From Siphonodentalium dalli (taxonomy: Eukaryota > Mollusca > Scaphopoda > Gadilida > Siphonodentaliidae): 64,000 nucleotides of DNA. The notes under the pieces were generated by a model, which had not been told where the DNA came from, made no database searches, and saw only the letters and a list, made by a program, of their open reading frames with translations. The DNA is taken from positions 128,259,123-128,323,122 of the forward strand of contig CP136069.1 in NCBI GenBank assembly GCA_032622095.1, given 5' to 3'. Positions 12,551-25,481 of this stretch are shown piece after piece; positions within the stretch are counted from its first letter, which is position 1, and each line of letters begins with the position of its first letter. Made by a program: the position numbers and the translations under genes.

Positions 12551-12957
12551 TTTCCATGTCTTTAATCCAACTGTATTTATATGTCATGTGTATCGATCTC
12601 TCCTATACTTGGAGGTAATACAGATATCTCAATTGGCAATTAGCAATAACTCTTGTTGTGGTAATGCTCGATAAACGGTCACGGGAGATGTCGTGTATAT
12701 ATGCGGGTAACATTTCGTGTAAACACAGCTTAAGGCTAGACCTGACACAGTAACACATATCGGAATTCATATGTTGAATATACCAGCGGGTTTTTGTCTG
12801 GTCACTTTCCTGTCACGTCTATATCGATTAGGCATCAATATACACAGCCTCGAGTGTTTTGTTGGTGCAGGGGTACCTTGAACTGACAATGTGTAAGTGA
12901 GAGTATATGGTACATGGTTTGAAACTTAACTATATGGTACCTTGATATATATATATT

Positions 12958-13111
12958 CAATCAACGTTGTTTTCGATGCATCTGGTGGCGTATAGAAGTG
13001 CCTGATGAATTACATACTCTATAATTTCGCGATGCGAAGTTATACTAAGTACATAGTTCGGCATCAAACACTTCTATACGCCGATAGATGCACCGTAAAC
13101 AATGTTGATTG
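12958..13111. mobile_element. 154-bp inverted-repeat element
   Basis: The left arm begins caatcaacgttgtt and contains ggcgtatagaagtg; the right arm carries the complements cacttctatacgcc and aacaatgttgattg. Arms of about 45 bp surround an AT-rich loop. Probably a small MITE; no second copy was seen. Confidence 0.7.
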
Positions 13112-13802
13112 CTTATAATTACGACAATCCGAATACATTAGTTGGTGATTAAAAGTTTTGTACGAAGAAACCATATTTAAAACACCAAAATAGAACAACA
13201 ACCGAAGTCATACTTGTGTCTGGGCTTCATCTGGTCTTTTAATGGACATTGGGAAATTGGTTCGAGAATAAATTGGGCGACCGTCTGGAAGTTCATAAAA
13301 TGCACACAATTCGATCTCTGTTTCAAACGTTAAAAGTACACAAAAGCAAGACACCACACCCGTAAACTATTAAACTGTACTACCTAATATCGTCCCTCAT
13401 AAACCTATGAACGTAAATATCAATGTAGTCCATAGGTTTATGAACACATTGTCATTAGAAATGGATTGTCGGACATGAACGACTCCACGTCCGGATTTGG
13501 CAAGAAGTTTGTTTTGATATATAATCAGTGTTGTTACCCTTCGCCCATGTCATCTGATTACACATCAGATAGGTCACACAACCCACATCTCGACAATTGT
13601 TGCCGTGACATTGCAACCTGCGGAGATCTCTCACTCACCGCCATGTTACAGTACAAACACGACACTTTGTTTCATCTTTCGAATCATCGCGAACAATGGT
13701 GTTTGCTCATTTGCATACTTATCGCTTTTAATTTGTAATTGAAATGCGTTGTGCGCATATAGTGATGCGACCAACGTAAATTCGTTTAAGGTGTAATATT
13801 CA

Positions 13803-14405
13803 TATAAGCCTTGTCACTGGTTCGCGATTTTCAAGATGGCCGATGGTTCCATATGGTCCGATTCTTAGCATTTTACCCAACCCACCGGTAAAAGGTCAAA
13901 GTTAAGAAGTAGCATCCATTTGTAAACATTCGACAGCTGAGTGCGAGCATTTTTTATCAGCATTTTATGGCTTAATATAAGTTATTCAGAGTGTAACTAC
14001 GGGTTTAAGAATTGTTTTGTGGCCATGTCATAGATCTACAGAGTTAGGATCTGGTGACGATGCGGACATTCAGACGTTTAAGCGATGGACACCCTCTTGT
14101 CAACGAACTTCCCATAATTTACTGATAAATAGCGAGTATTTGCGATAAAAAAAAATAACGCAAAAACATATACGTGATACACTCAATCGATCTACTTCGT
14201 GAAACCTACGTATTGTATGTATCCAGGGTGATTGTTTAATTAGTTTTATGAAGTTGTCGCACCAGCGATTCGGTAACGAACTGTTGCCATTTTATTTTTG
14301 GGAATTCCCAGACAGGAGCCATATGCTAAAAATAGATGCTACTTCTTAACTTTGACCTCCGGAGACCAAATGGCGGATTCACCGCGAGTTAGTGATCTCA
14401 CTTAT
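13803..14405. mobile_element. ATAAG...TTCGCG element, copy 1
   Basis: About 600 bp, repeated at 47043-47631 with high identity. Ends are imperfect inverted repeats: ataagccttgtcactggttc on the left, against aataagtgagatcactaact read from the right. Both arms carry the ggtcaaagttaagaagtagc block further in. No coding frame is recognised. Confidence 0.82.
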
Positions 14406-14467
14406 TGGGTCTTCTTGTAAGCAGCGTTATAATGAGCTAATACTGAAATACCGCAGACAAATGCAAA

Positions 14468-14578
14468 GCCGAGCGATGTTACAATACGTTTCGTGTTATA
14501 CTAAGCCGAGCGACGTTACAATACGTTTCGTGTTATACTAAGCCGAGCGACGTTACAATACGTTTCGTGTTATACTAA
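14468..14578. repeat. 37-bp tandem repeat, 3 copies
   Basis: Three head-to-tail copies of a 37-bp unit starting gccgagcgacgttacaatac; the first copy differs by one base (gcgatg), the other two are identical. Such uniformity indicates recent duplication. Confidence 0.95.
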
Positions 14579-15093
14579 GCGTTGATGTTCAAATAACCGC
14601 TCTACTCATATCATATCAGTAGAGTTTGATTATTTTTCCTGTCGCTACAAATATTCCCCCGACCTCACAAATATACCATTGTAGTAGAACGGCGTGTTGC
14701 CAATTTCTTATCCACAGACGAAAGTTGTAAGTTTCATATATAATCATGCTTGAAATCAACACGTCTAAATTCATTACAAGCTATAAAACAAGACATTTCG
14801 TCATATATAACGTTACTGTGAAATTGAGCTATTTCACTCTCCGTCAACGGATTCTCACAATTTGACCAACAAAATAACGGGACAGTAACAGTCTCAATCA
14901 TAAAATGGTTTACCGATACAAAATTTGAATGTTTAGTTTTCTAAAAAGCGAGGATTCGAACTGTCCGAACTGAACTCCATGCTTTATTTAAAGTTGAATA
15001 AATAGTGGGAAAGACAGACATGCAATCCTAGTCCATAATGAATATAAGTATACGAATATAAATAACAAACGGCGGATTCAACGTGTTCAAGGG
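14579..15093. other. unassigned intergenic DNA
   Basis: Nothing recognisable. A ggattcgaactg string at 14952 resembles part of a tRNA T-arm in antisense, but no cloverleaf can be drawn around it. Confidence 0.5.
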
Positions 15094-15181
15094 TTTTGAC
15101 GGCGATAAAATCCAGCAAACAACATGAACCCCGAAGCCCTTCGGGTTCATGCAGTTTGCTGAATTTTTCTCGCGGTCAAAA
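15094..15181. repeat. 88-bp hairpin
   Basis: Nested inverted repeats: ttttgac/gtcaaaa at the edges, cagcaaac/gtttgctg, and an inner stem atgaacccgaag-like against cttcgggttcat. Possibly a tiny foldback element or a recombination-prone cruciform; no second copy was seen. Confidence 0.7.
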
Positions 15182-17054
15182 TCCCACGACCACATTGAAA
15201 CCGCCGCTCATTTCTTATATATATTAAAAACGATTCTAAGACGATCTAATGTCATGGGCCCACTCAGAGTCAATAGATACTCGTCCAGTAAATTCCGCTA
15301 TAAGCTGGGGACGTTTGGACCACAAAATTGCCCTATACGAATGTATCTTGGCCCACTCTTGACGACCCATATAGTTTATGATCTATTTTAATCCGAAAAT
15401 TTCAATAGAAGAACAATGTATTCTATTCAGACTGTTTACCGGTATATACTAATTGATCGAACACAAATCGAAAGCTCGCATGGCTCTGACATACATAACT
15501 GTGTGCCATATGGATTTTAAATACTCTGAATAGTTTGCCATTTATCAGTGCATTTAATCATACACGTGTGCATTGATATTTCCAAATTAAAACCGCGACT
15601 CTTTTGATCAGCCCCTTTCATTACGGGCGTTCCGATTGCCAATCAGTGGTTATTATGAATCCAATACCTGTCTATCAGGTATCAACGAATCTTGTATTGC
15701 GTACATGTACATAGCAATATTCTTGTTAAGAATTACATATGTTGATTCTGGTGCGCTCAGGGTAACTATATACACAGTAATTGAATTCGTATTATGAGTT
15801 GTAAATATACATATAACTACACACTTTAACTCGGTTGTTATTAATATTGTTTATATGCAGTTAAGATAACCCTAACTTAGTTCACTATACGATGTCTTCA
15901 ATGTCACAATGTCACATAACATACACAATAATTATAATGGTTTTAAAAAGTTGATTGGACGTTACTAAATTGACTTAGTTGCACTTAAACTCTTCGCTGC
16001 TAAATGACATTACGATGTCGTGTGCTGGGCTGTTGACATTATTATCATTTCCAGACGAAAAATATAACGGGAATATCACAAGACCCATAAAACTGACTCA
16101 GTTTAATGGCTATTATCATTCACTATCTTGGCAGACCACACACTCTTTGAAACTTCAAGATACAGTTATTCCCATGCACCTATCTCTGAGTTTCAGTTAT
16201 GAATAATGGCCTACTGCTAGTGTGCTGAAGTACGGACATACGGACCATGTAGCACACGACGTGCACTTTTACGGCCGTAATAGTTACGGACGTAATATCA
16301 GCGAAGATGTTAAAGCCCCGTGGCGGTTTGAAGCCCCACATTATGGTCGCGTATGTTACACCCCGGCCCGGTAGCAGGGATTAAAATAAGTCGACACGTT
16401 TCTTTAAGGTGTTTTTACAACATAAACACTTATTCATCTCAATAGAATAAAAAGAAAAGGAGAATGGAGCAACTCGTAACCTCGTTAGTCACTTCCTGAT
16501 ATGATAAAAAATAAAGGGCGTTATTAAACGACCACAAACTTTCTTCTAAAAGTCCCATACTGAATGATACGGAAAGGGAGTTCATAAATCATTATATCTA
16601 CTGCATAGTCCTATAAATAGAACAGATGGGTTAATGAAAAGATCACGCGACGTCATGGGTTATTAATAGGAATTGTAATCCTGTTTATTAAATTTTGACT
16701 TCTTGAATCACATTGTTGTGCATTTGATGGATCCATGTACACATAATACACACGGGTCAGCAAGGTATCACAGGCCTAACTGGCTTGATAAAATTGGTAG
16801 ATCATATAATATAACAATTATTGCATTGTTTCGAGGTTGACAAGAGGATTTATCAACCCGATGAGGTTAATATTCACCGAGGCTGCAGGCCACATTTTGT
16901 GCGAAGCATTGAAACAGAGTGAGAATTGTTATGACTTTGAAGATCGTTAGAGTATATTAAATGCTGCATATTGGTTATTCGTGTATATATATTAACCTAT
17001 CTTATTTCTCCTGTCAAATTACACAATTTGGAGGTTCAAATGGGCTAGGTCCAA
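15182..17054. other. unassigned intergenic DNA
   Basis: About 1.9 kb without recognisable genes or repeats. Confidence 0.5.
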
Positions 17055-17313
17055 TTAACCCTTTTTATACTAAATGGATTATCCCAGTCTGTTAAAAAGT
17101 GTAGATCGGAATGGTCTATAAATGATTTGGATGGATGTTAAGGCGAACAGAGCAGACGTTGTATAAATAAAATGCAGAAGGAGCCCTATTTATTGAGGGA
17201 CATGTTTTTATACTAAGTTCAACAATATATATAGTCGTTTGTTGAACTAATTATCTGAACATTTCCTATGGGATAACTAGTCATCAATTAATGTTTAATA
17301 TGGAACTGGTTAA
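17055..17313. mobile_element. TTAACCC-family MITE, intact-looking copy
   Basis: Starts TTAACCCTTTTTATACTAAA and ends ggtTTAA. Internal landmarks are gatcggaatgg, agccctatttattgagg, an inverted pair around gtcgtttgttgaac, and atctgaacatttcctatggg. It is closest to 26168-26400 and serves as the reference for the interrupted copy at 28770-29814. Confidence 0.8.
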
Positions 17314-18077
17314 AATCCCATACTCAAATGTTTCATATATCACACTGTTCAACCGGCTCGTGGGCTATCAGTGAAACAGTGGCGTTATTAAACAATTTCA
17401 ACCAATTAAACAGCGGCATATATCAGTGTTTCACATAGGCCTATTAGTGTATTTTGTCAATTTCGAGGGATCACATGCTATTACGAATTGACAGAACATT
17501 GTTGAAATAAGATCATAACGGGAAGATTTATATAACCCGTTGGGAATTTACCTGGTTGAGGGGTCATCTGGCGATGTACAGTTCGACTTGGGGCAATGGA
17601 ACTCTTGTTTAAAGGCAACACCGGACTATATATGCGTTATAAGGGTACCTGATAATGAGCAGTGAAAGATCTTGTCAGTATGCTAGCCATATGGTATCCT
17701 GGCCTACTCTCGGCTGTAACTCCCCCTCTTCCCGGGGAGCAGTAGATGGTTACTGAGTGTTTAGGCTCATCAGGGTAATAATTGTAATACATTGAGCGCT
17801 TTGGGCCTCATGGGAAAGGCGCTTTACAAATGCTATACATTATTATATGATGTAGGTCAACTTTTCCCAATATATAGGCATTACATTTTTAGCAGGGTTT
17901 ACAGGGTTTTATGTAATTCCTGATCATCACATGTAGAGAGTTTGTTGAAAACATGCGAAATAGGATGAAACTGGTATCAATGGCACTGTAGTTCAAATTG
18001 AAGAGGGGATAATGTCATGGAACGATACAGAATGCGGAAAGTTAAAATGTTTAAAGTATTTAGTGATGCAAAGAGTA
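17314..18077. other. unassigned intergenic DNA
   Basis: No recognisable gene or repeat was seen. Confidence 0.5.
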
Positions 18078-18500
18078 AAATCCATGATGGCTGCTGGCAG
18101 TCATGTTTTTAATTGAATATCATTCAAATTCGATAGCTCCCATCTAGAAGTGGCCCTAAACATGCCAATTAATGTTCAAAACAATTCTCTGATTTGTGCG
18201 GGCTGCAAGGTATAACTGCATGTGGATTCAAATTTGAAATCCATGATGGCTGCATGTTGTTTAACGAATTTCATAAACAAAATCGATGGCTCCCATCTAG
18301 AGGTCACCCACTAAGATCCGAATGAAGTTCGTTCAAATTATATAGCTCCCATTTAGAGGTTATTCTAAACATGCATGCATGTAAATGTTCATACCAATTG
18401 TTCAATAAATGCGGTCTGCTACTGCAAGGCGTGCAGATGAATTCAAATTTGAAATCCAAGATGGCTGCTGGTGGCCATAGTTTTAACGAATTTCGGGGGG
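18078..18500. repeat. degenerate tandem repeats with atggctgctgg core
   Basis: Three diverged blocks centred near 18085, 18243 and 18460 each carry aaatccatgatggctgc or aaatccaagatggctgctgg, usually followed by a tagctcccatctagaggt-like segment. The core resembles the atggccgccagcagccatct core of the array at 39260-40235 in opposite orientation, so these may be old relatives of it. Confidence 0.6.
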
Positions 18501-18994
18501 GGGGGATTCAATATCTCCCGAAGATCCATATGAAGTTTGTACCACGCTATGTTGTGGGTACATTTCGATGGACACATTAAACAGCGATTTATCTAGTAAC
18601 CGGGAATATCGCATCCCAAACAGAGAACGATTTGTTCTAAAATGGTAAATCCGTTGGACAGCCGCGGTATATACTACATGTGCATGTACGTAACAAATGT
18701 ATCAACTGTCTTTAACGACACATAAATTACGCGGCTTATACTAAACAAGAAAACCATAGTCAGAAATAGTAACGCCACCAAGATCATATTATTCGCCAGA
18801 AATATAAATTATAATATAATTATAATATAAACTAGCTTTCAAATTACATCTGGGAAATTTGGATACTTCCATATATCAAGTTTTCCCGTTTCTCGTGTTA
18901 TACATTACATTCTTCAAACTGTCTTTTTTATTACACTAGCTGGTGGGCCCGACATCGTCCGGGCTGTTTCCCATCTTATTTCCGGCGAAATGCG

Positions 18995-19384
18995 CGATTT
19001 GACCTTGAATTGACTATTTTGAAAGTCTAGGTCAGGTCGGGGTCACGATTTGACCCGTCCAAAACACTCCCCGGAGAAAAGTACCCATAGGTATAAAATT
19101 TCGTCGAAATCCGTCCGTTTTACACGACTTGACCTTTAATTGACCATTTTGAAGGTCAAGTTCAGGTCGGGGTCACGATTTGACCCGTCCAAAACACTCC
19201 CCGGAGAAAAGCACCCATAGGTATCAAATTTCGTCGAAATCCGTCCGTTTTACACGACTTGACCTTTAATTGACCATTTTGAAGGTTAAGGTCAGGTCGA
19301 GGTCACGATTTGATCCGTCCAAAACACTTCCCGGACACAAGTACCCCTAAGTATAAAATTTCGTCGAAATCTATGGAAAGCTGA
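18995..19384. repeat. 130-bp tandem repeat, 3 copies
   Basis: The unit is marked by gaccttkaattgac at 19001, 19131 and 19261, exactly 130 bp apart, and by gatttgacccgtccaaaaca. Identity between units is high. The third unit is interrupted at 19374 by the start of an inverted-repeat element. Confidence 0.92.
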
Positions 19385-19670
19385 AGGGGACATATGCTAG
19401 TTGCTAATTGCTAGTTGCTAGTTATACGACGCACGACTTCACGCGGTTTTTTCAAGGTGTTTCAGGGTGTTTCAAACTAGGAGATAGAATTATTCTGCGT
19501 TTCAAATGGTGATGAATTATAATATTTTATTCATATTTTATGGCATAAATTATTATTAAAACCGTATATACTATTTAAAAAATCGATGACTCGAAAATTA
19601 AGTGGGCCTTTAACGTCAATACAACTAGCAACCAGCAATTAGCAACTAGCATGTCCCCTTCAGCTTTCCA
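19374..19670. mobile_element. TGGAAAGCTGAAGGGGACAT MITE
   Basis: A 297-bp element whose ends are inverted repeats of about 50 bp: tggaaagctgaaggggacat plus a run of ctagttgcta motifs on the left, with the complement (agcaactagcatgtcccctt and cagctttcca) on the right. Inside lies the tcgaaaattaagtgggcct string also found at 1732. It abuts and truncates the 130-bp tandem array. Confidence 0.85.
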
Positions 19671-20389
19671 TCTTTGATTATCACACGATGCCATGCTTTT
19701 CAAAGGGTGCTGTTTATAATACCAATATCAGCACAAATCAATTCAAGCTCGGACTATCGTGACTCTATCGGTACGGTTTACTCAAGTATGAGAATACCTA
19801 TATACCCATAATGCATTCGCCCATTGGTCCACGGGTTATTAAAATCTCCAAAACATCTTACACCTGTGGCGTAAATAAGACACCGAAAGCGCAAACATGG
19901 CTAGCACAAAAAGCCACTCTCGCCTTGGATACAGATTCGGATTTCAAGTCAAATCGCGTTCGTTCATCGATTAATATTGTCTCGTCCTTGACTACTCAAG
20001 TGAGGCGAGGCACGCGGTTTTATTTATGCACGCATAATAAATTTGCCTTTCAAGAATTGGGCACACAGGTGCATTAATGAGAATTAATCGTTTCCCTGAA
20101 AATTTGGCACGTATTCACTGTCGATAACAATTGTATGTTAGTTTTGATCAGAATAAATAGTATGTGACCCTCAAGGCGTTCGCGATGTAAATAGAAAGTT
20201 ATTGGAACTTCGCCGATCAAACAACAATTAACAAAATGCGCGATTGTAACCGCATCAAAATTTATACACGCTTGTCCTAGAAGAACAGTTTTCATGCATG
20301 CTTGGTAATTTTTACAAATATATATCACGGGGTAGGAACTTCTCCGCGGAACAGACTCCGCTGTCGATTTTTGGTCGAGTTGGAGACTC

Positions 20390-20466
20390 GCATAATTATA
20401 TAAGAGAATGAACCGGCACATGATCTTTAATGCTGCACCAGCGCATCTCCCGCCATGAATGGGTTA
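20390..20466. mobile_element. half of a TTAACCCTTTCRTGACTGG element
   Basis: A right-half fragment: cgcataattatataagagaatg (palindrome half), then ttaatgctgcaccagcgcat and a terminal ccatgaatgggTTAA. The equivalent right half is intact at 24540-24618. Confidence 0.55.
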
Positions 20467-20780
20467 AGTAATATCGAGAGTTTAGAGTGTGAATGTGTGG
20501 AGGTACTGACTCAGTATGTGCTCATATATAGCTTGATATATGCGTATATATCATTCCTTTTCATAATGTTCATAAAATACGAGTCTCGACACTTGGTATC
20601 GATGGTACATTTACGCAATCGGCCATTTTGATAACTTACTTGAAATTCGCTCAGTATTATTTTTCATTCAGTTTTACATTGGCGCACTTTGATTTTGCAC
20701 ACCCTGATGCGCGAATTTAAAACTCACAAAATATTTCCGAGGAAACCATGTATCCGACGGCACGCAAAGTTATGGGGTCC

Positions 20781-21280
20781 TTAAAGGTACGGTTGGCCTT
20801 GGCGGTGGGTATCCTGTGAAAATACTTCCACCCATCAAAAACCGCCACAAACAGAAAGAACATCAAAATGTAGACATACTTTGTCCGTAAACAAATAAGA
20901 AATATCGCATAAACAGTATGTTATTGTCATTTGTTTGGCCATTGTTATGTAAACAAAAGCATAAAAAGTTACTTTTCTTGTGTTTGTTTATATTATGATG
21001 GTAAACATAAAGAGCGTTATTTGTTGCTGAATTCCTGATGGACCTAATAAAGAGCGTTTATATCATTTGTGTGTGATTAGCCAGTGACACTGTGCTGTCT
21101 TCTGTGACACAATCAGGCTCTTGCTTGTGTAAAATATAGTAAGTCTTTATGATAGCATGCTGTTTACGCGATGGTCATGGTATATATGAACGAAACTGTA
21201 TGCGTTTTAATGTTTTTCTGTTTACGGTGTTTGGAACAAATATGAATATTTTCGACAATTAAGGCCAACCGTGCCTTTAA
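20781..21280. mobile_element. TTAA-flanked AGGYACG MITE, copy 2 (inverted)
   Basis: 500 bp including both TTAA sites, in the opposite orientation to 8989-9490. Ends are AGGTACGGTTGGCCTT and its complement. The taaagagcgtt boxes lie at 21008 and 21048 (40 bp apart). Retained ends and length suggest a relatively young copy. Confidence 0.88.
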
Positions 21281-22019
21281 TCATGCATGCATTTAATTGT
21301 TGAAATTAGATATGTAAAGACTATTACACCACGATATAAATGTCATCATATTCATGCGAGCGTAGGATATAACTCTTTCGTATTTAATCATGAAGATATG
21401 TATATCTCACACTTGGCCCAAAAATCATTATGGTATTTCAATAGTTAAGGGTATCACTGACGTAAAATCGAACAAAGTAAAGTTACCTGAACGACCATCG
21501 ACAGATTGCTAACTTCAGAAATGCCAGTTCTTAATTGACATGCATAATTTGAATATTGATTATTACACAGACCCGTTTATTTTCCCAGTTTGTTCGCTGA
21601 ACTATCTGAGTCGTAATATTTTTTCGCTCAGTTTTTAATGTGAGCGCGAAAAATTGTACTGCGCGAATTTAAACATGAGTAATGTATCGGCAGCAAACAT
21701 CACGTCTCTACACATAGGAACCACGTATGGTGCTACGTGCAAATTACAAGACAATTGTGAGCAGGAGTTTGAGAAAAGAGGCATATTGAACATGACCAAA
21801 CACGGCACTAACGTGGTTATGTAACAACATGAATGTACTGGTATACCGAATACATAATCTTTTTATCTTAAATCCCTGGAAGGTTCGCATTGTCAATGTC
21901 AATATCAAGTTATTGAAATTTCGCTGCCCAACGAACAAATAAATACTTCTATACGGATGATTTCGTATCGGTATATCAAATAAAATCATACATATTTCTT
22001 TACAGCTGTCAAAATTGTA
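21281..22019. other. unassigned intergenic DNA
   Basis: No recognisable gene or repeat was seen. Confidence 0.5.
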
Positions 22020-22600
22020 CTCATTACAGGGGGGGGGGGGTGAAAAAAAAAATTCCGGCACGTATGCCGGGGTGGGTGGGTGGGTGGTCAAAGCCACCAA
22101 CAAGCAATTTTTTCCGCAACTAAAAAAAAAAATTCCTGCTTGTTTTTTAGTGTTTTGGCAATGAGTTGGGCTTCAAAACCACTTTGAATGAGAGAAATAA
22201 TGTAATTCTAACTGTAAACTGACTGCAGGCAGTTATCGTGTTGTATTTTGTTGCAAATTTTTAAATCCAAGATGGCCGCTGGCAGCCATGTTTTTTTGGC
22301 CGAATGACCTCAAAATGACTCATTCCTATTTACATGTCCATGTTAACATCCATGATAAATAGTATGCACAGAAATTCATATACAGCTGTTTACAGTGAAT
22401 TCCCCCCCCCCCCCCCGCAAATCTCTGTTTTAGTGTTAAAAGGGGGGTGGGTGTCAAAAAATGGTCGGAAAAACTGCCGAAAACAGAAAAAAAATTGGCG
22501 GTGGGGGTGGGTGGGTACAAAAAATGATCGAAAGGGAAAAAATGCCATACGTGCCTGAAATTTTTTTCCGACCCCCCCCCCCTGCTCATTACGGTATTTA
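22020..22600. repeat. poly-G/poly-C repeat remnants in opposite orientations
   Basis: Two related pieces face each other: attacagggggggggggg followed by gtgaaaaaaaaaattcc and gggtgggtgggtgg near 22024-22087, and its complement around 22537-22598. Between them are a 16-base C run (22402), gggtgggtgtc and further G-rich text. Homopolymers this long are also prone to assembly error. The apparent frames in this area are low-complexity, not genes. Confidence 0.65.
22255..22370. repeat. single diverged copy of the 164-bp array unit
   Basis: Contains, in reverse orientation to 39260-40235, the ordered landmarks aaatccaagatggccgctgg, cagccatg, ggccgaatgacc, aaaatgactcat, catgt and ttaacatccatga. It is an isolated unit far from the main array, so the sequence is dispersed as well as tandem. 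Confidence 0.75.
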
Positions 22601-22649
22601 CAAGAATATTTATGCAAAGGGCTACAACTATTTTTTTCTTGTGTTTTAA

Positions 22650-24037
22650 TACCAATACATTAATATCAGACGACTTAATTAGTGTCCCCATTGCTGTTTC
22701 ATAGCGGGCTTCACGATAACCGACTATGATACTGAAAATGACATCGCGGTATATATGACTAAATAGCGTCACCAATAATCTTGGGTAGAACTGTTTGAGC
22801 ATGGTACTGGTAACAAGCAGAACAATTTATAGAATTATTGATTTTAAATACTTAGCAATATGTTGCATTCATTTGCTGGTAATAATTATGAACAAATGTT
22901 GCTTTGACATGTATACACAATAAATAGTTAATATAAATTGTCCGGAATTTATAAATGCCTGATGTCATCGGGAATTCCCTACCAACTGCAGGTCGCTTAT
23001 GACATTAAAGGTAACTAAAAGTCGCTTATGTGAATAATAACAGCAAACGTCATTATCCAGATTATGCAAACACCACTCATGTTCATTGTATTTGGACTGA
23101 AAACCTTCCAGCAATATTGAGCTGAGATCAGCCCATATAAACGTAAATTGCCGCTCATTGTGCTATGAGGTGAAGGAGAAGATCACTCGATCTTTTCGAC
23201 CATCCCGGGCGCTTCACGTCCAACCACTCTCCACTCCTCTCATTGTGTGAGGCATGCCTACGTGATTGTCTGCATTGTGTTGACAAACGTTAAGGGGGAA
23301 GTGAGAGCACCAATCACTAACGTGTTACCCCGAGCATACATTGTACTTATTTATGAAAAAGAAAATTGACGTCAGCAATTTTAATCACGAAATAAATCTC
23401 ACTTTTCTTCCCTTGCAAAAAGTGAAGTTTGTGCCCATCTGCATACAAAATAAATAGAACCACTGACTTAAACCATGAACTTAGGATACCACTAATGCGA
23501 CTATACCATGATTAATTTCTAAAATAGCTTGCATTCACGCCGAGGGGCATTACAACTATAATGGTAGCTATTGTGCCATCCGATTAACGCGATCATTTAA
23601 GTTTGCGCATTAACCATATTAAGCTGCAAAACAGTGTTCAGACCCCTCGCTACGCTATGTCTGACTGCTGCCAGCATGTGTATTTTCTTAATTAAATCTC
23701 ACATTTGTTATTGAAGTGTTTTGACAGTTCATTCTGGCTTGATCTAGACAATTTTCAAATGAATATGGACAGTTCAGTTTCTCAGAATAATGCAGAATGA
23801 ATTGTAACATACAAAAGTTTCAAATAAATATTTGATTTCTTCCCATTATGTGTGAGGTGCTGGCAGCTGTAAGTCCTGCGTGGCAGTGGATTGAACTCTG
23901 CATAGACATTGTCGAAAGTATATAACCAATGTATGAGTGTCTTGTGACTAATTGAGTCATTTCCGACCGAATGCCGGGTAGAAGGATCGGACTGCATTTT
24001 GCAGGTCCCTTCATCCTCATGTATTGTGGTGTGCGAA
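22650..24037. other. unassigned intergenic DNA
   Basis: About 1.4 kb with no recognisable gene, RNA gene or repeat. Confidence 0.5.
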
Positions 24038-24254
24038 TTAACCCTTATTTACTAAATGCATTCTCACATTAAGCTATGGGAATCTTCTATTATTGATATG
24101 GAGGGGTTTTCGGGAAATATGAGCAGACCACAAACATAAGAACTGATAATACAATTGATGGGAAATGTTCAGATAATAAGTTCAACAAAGGGCCTATGAA
24201 CAGTTTCTGATGGAACTACTCGTCAATGAGTATTTTTTTCATAGAAAGGATTAA
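24038..24254. mobile_element. TTAACCC-family MITE
   Basis: Begins TTAACCCTTATTTACTAAAT and ends catagaaaggatTAA in inverted orientation. It retains atgttcagataataagttc, caacaaagggcc and ggaactactcgtcaatgag landmarks. Its 217-bp length matches the family. Confidence 0.75.
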
Positions 24255-24384
24255 CAGTAGAGAGACGAAATGTCGATGCTGGGACCATAGATCATGTCAT
24301 GAATATCTACTCTGGCTACGCCTGTGGAGATCATATTCTTCCATTTCAAAACCTGGTAACGTTATGAACTTATTACGAGAACCT

Positions 24385-24618
24385 TTAAACCCTTACATGA
24401 CTGGAACTTCCGGAAATTTTGCGAAAATCCTGTGCCAATGCATTCGTTTATATATGCGGAGCCTCATTTATATAAGTAATACATATACATTTTAAGCCAG
24501 TGGATTCTCTTATATGTGCACGATGCTTCCTATGGGCGACTCGCATATATAAGAGAATGCACTGGCACAGGATATTTAATGATGCACCAGCGCAGCTCCC
24601 TGCATGAAATGGTTTAGT
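24385..24618. mobile_element. TTAACCCTTTCRTGACTGG element with two palindrome modules
   Basis: The left end is ttaaacccttacatgactgg followed by aacttccggaaattttgcg; the right end carries cgcagctccctgcatgaaat and ggttta. Between are two worn copies of the 69-bp palindrome with gccaatgcattcg- and gagaatgcactggc-type ends. This links the palindrome directly to this terminal-repeat family. Confidence 0.72.
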
Positions 24619-24785
24619 TATAATATCAAACAAATAACATATCTCATAGATAATAAATGCTCCTTAAGAATGTATTTCACAGAAGGTGAAGGTCCCAGCC
24701 CGAGGTCACATCAGTTAGGTAACGATTTTGAGATAAACTGTATGACTGTAAGCTAAAAAATAGAAGTACATTATTAAGGAACATA

Positions 24786-24937
24786 TTAACCCTTTCATGA
24801 CCGGGGCTTCCTAAAATTATGCGAAACCCCTATTATATATGAGATATGGATCTCGAGCCTCGCATGAAAAAGAGAATACATTTTCCTAACAGTATTTACC
24901 ATTACCTTGTAGGTCATACATGCAGTGGACGGGTTAA
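24786..24937. mobile_element. short TTAACCCTTTCATGACCGG element
   Basis: 152 bp between TTAACCCTTTCATGACCGGG and gcagtggacgggTTAA. One decayed palindrome remains (gagcctcgcatgaaaaagagaa). Probably a deletion derivative of the 24385 type. Confidence 0.65.
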
Positions 24938-25259
24938 CTAAGAAATATATATATCCTACGTTATGTGTTCGATGTCATAAGGTTCCCAGTGAAAACTTCA
25001 AAAACGTTCCCAGGCTTTGAACTATTGGAATATGAGCACCGTATAGATTCGTGTCGTGATCTACCGAAACCATTGCTGGTATACACGTACAGTGTTATGA
25101 TACATATGATATACACGTCAGTTATGCGAAGTAACCAATTCTCCAAAATACAGGGTATCACATTACAATGACGTTACCCGGTACACACAGGGACGTGACA
25201 TGGGGTATAGTTTTCTTATTTTGATTCCAAGATATGAAAACATTGATGAATAATACGGC

Positions 25260-25481
25260 TTAACCCTTTTCATACCCATTGGCGAGTGGTTATCCCTCAT
25301 GAAATGTTGAGATAATAAGTTCAACCAACGACCTGTTTGTTCAACTTAATATCTGACCACTTCCCACCAATAAATAGGATTACTTCAGCACTGTCTATTA
25401 CCTGTCATCTGCACATATTTCCTGAACATCCTTCCAGATTATTATACACCCTTCCAATGTATACTTTCGTGACTTAGTTAA
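25260..25481. mobile_element. TTAACCC-family MITE (holds an uninterrupted TTAATATCTG site)
   Basis: Starts TTAACCCTTTTCATACCCAT and ends gacttagTTAA. It contains gttcaacttaatatctgacc, the uninterrupted form of the site into which another element has inserted at 28884-29655. Other landmarks are ccaccaataaataggatta and cttccaatgtatac. Confidence 0.78.

Noticed and set aside
14944-14975. tRNA-like ggattcgaac string.
   Set aside because: No acceptor stem, anticodon arm or D arm can be placed around it.
22326-22802. A 158-codon minus-strand frame, long for this window.
   Set aside because: It runs through C and G homopolymers and ggtgggtgg tracts with overlapping frames on both strands, giving Pro/Phe/Gly-rich low-complexity text with no family features.
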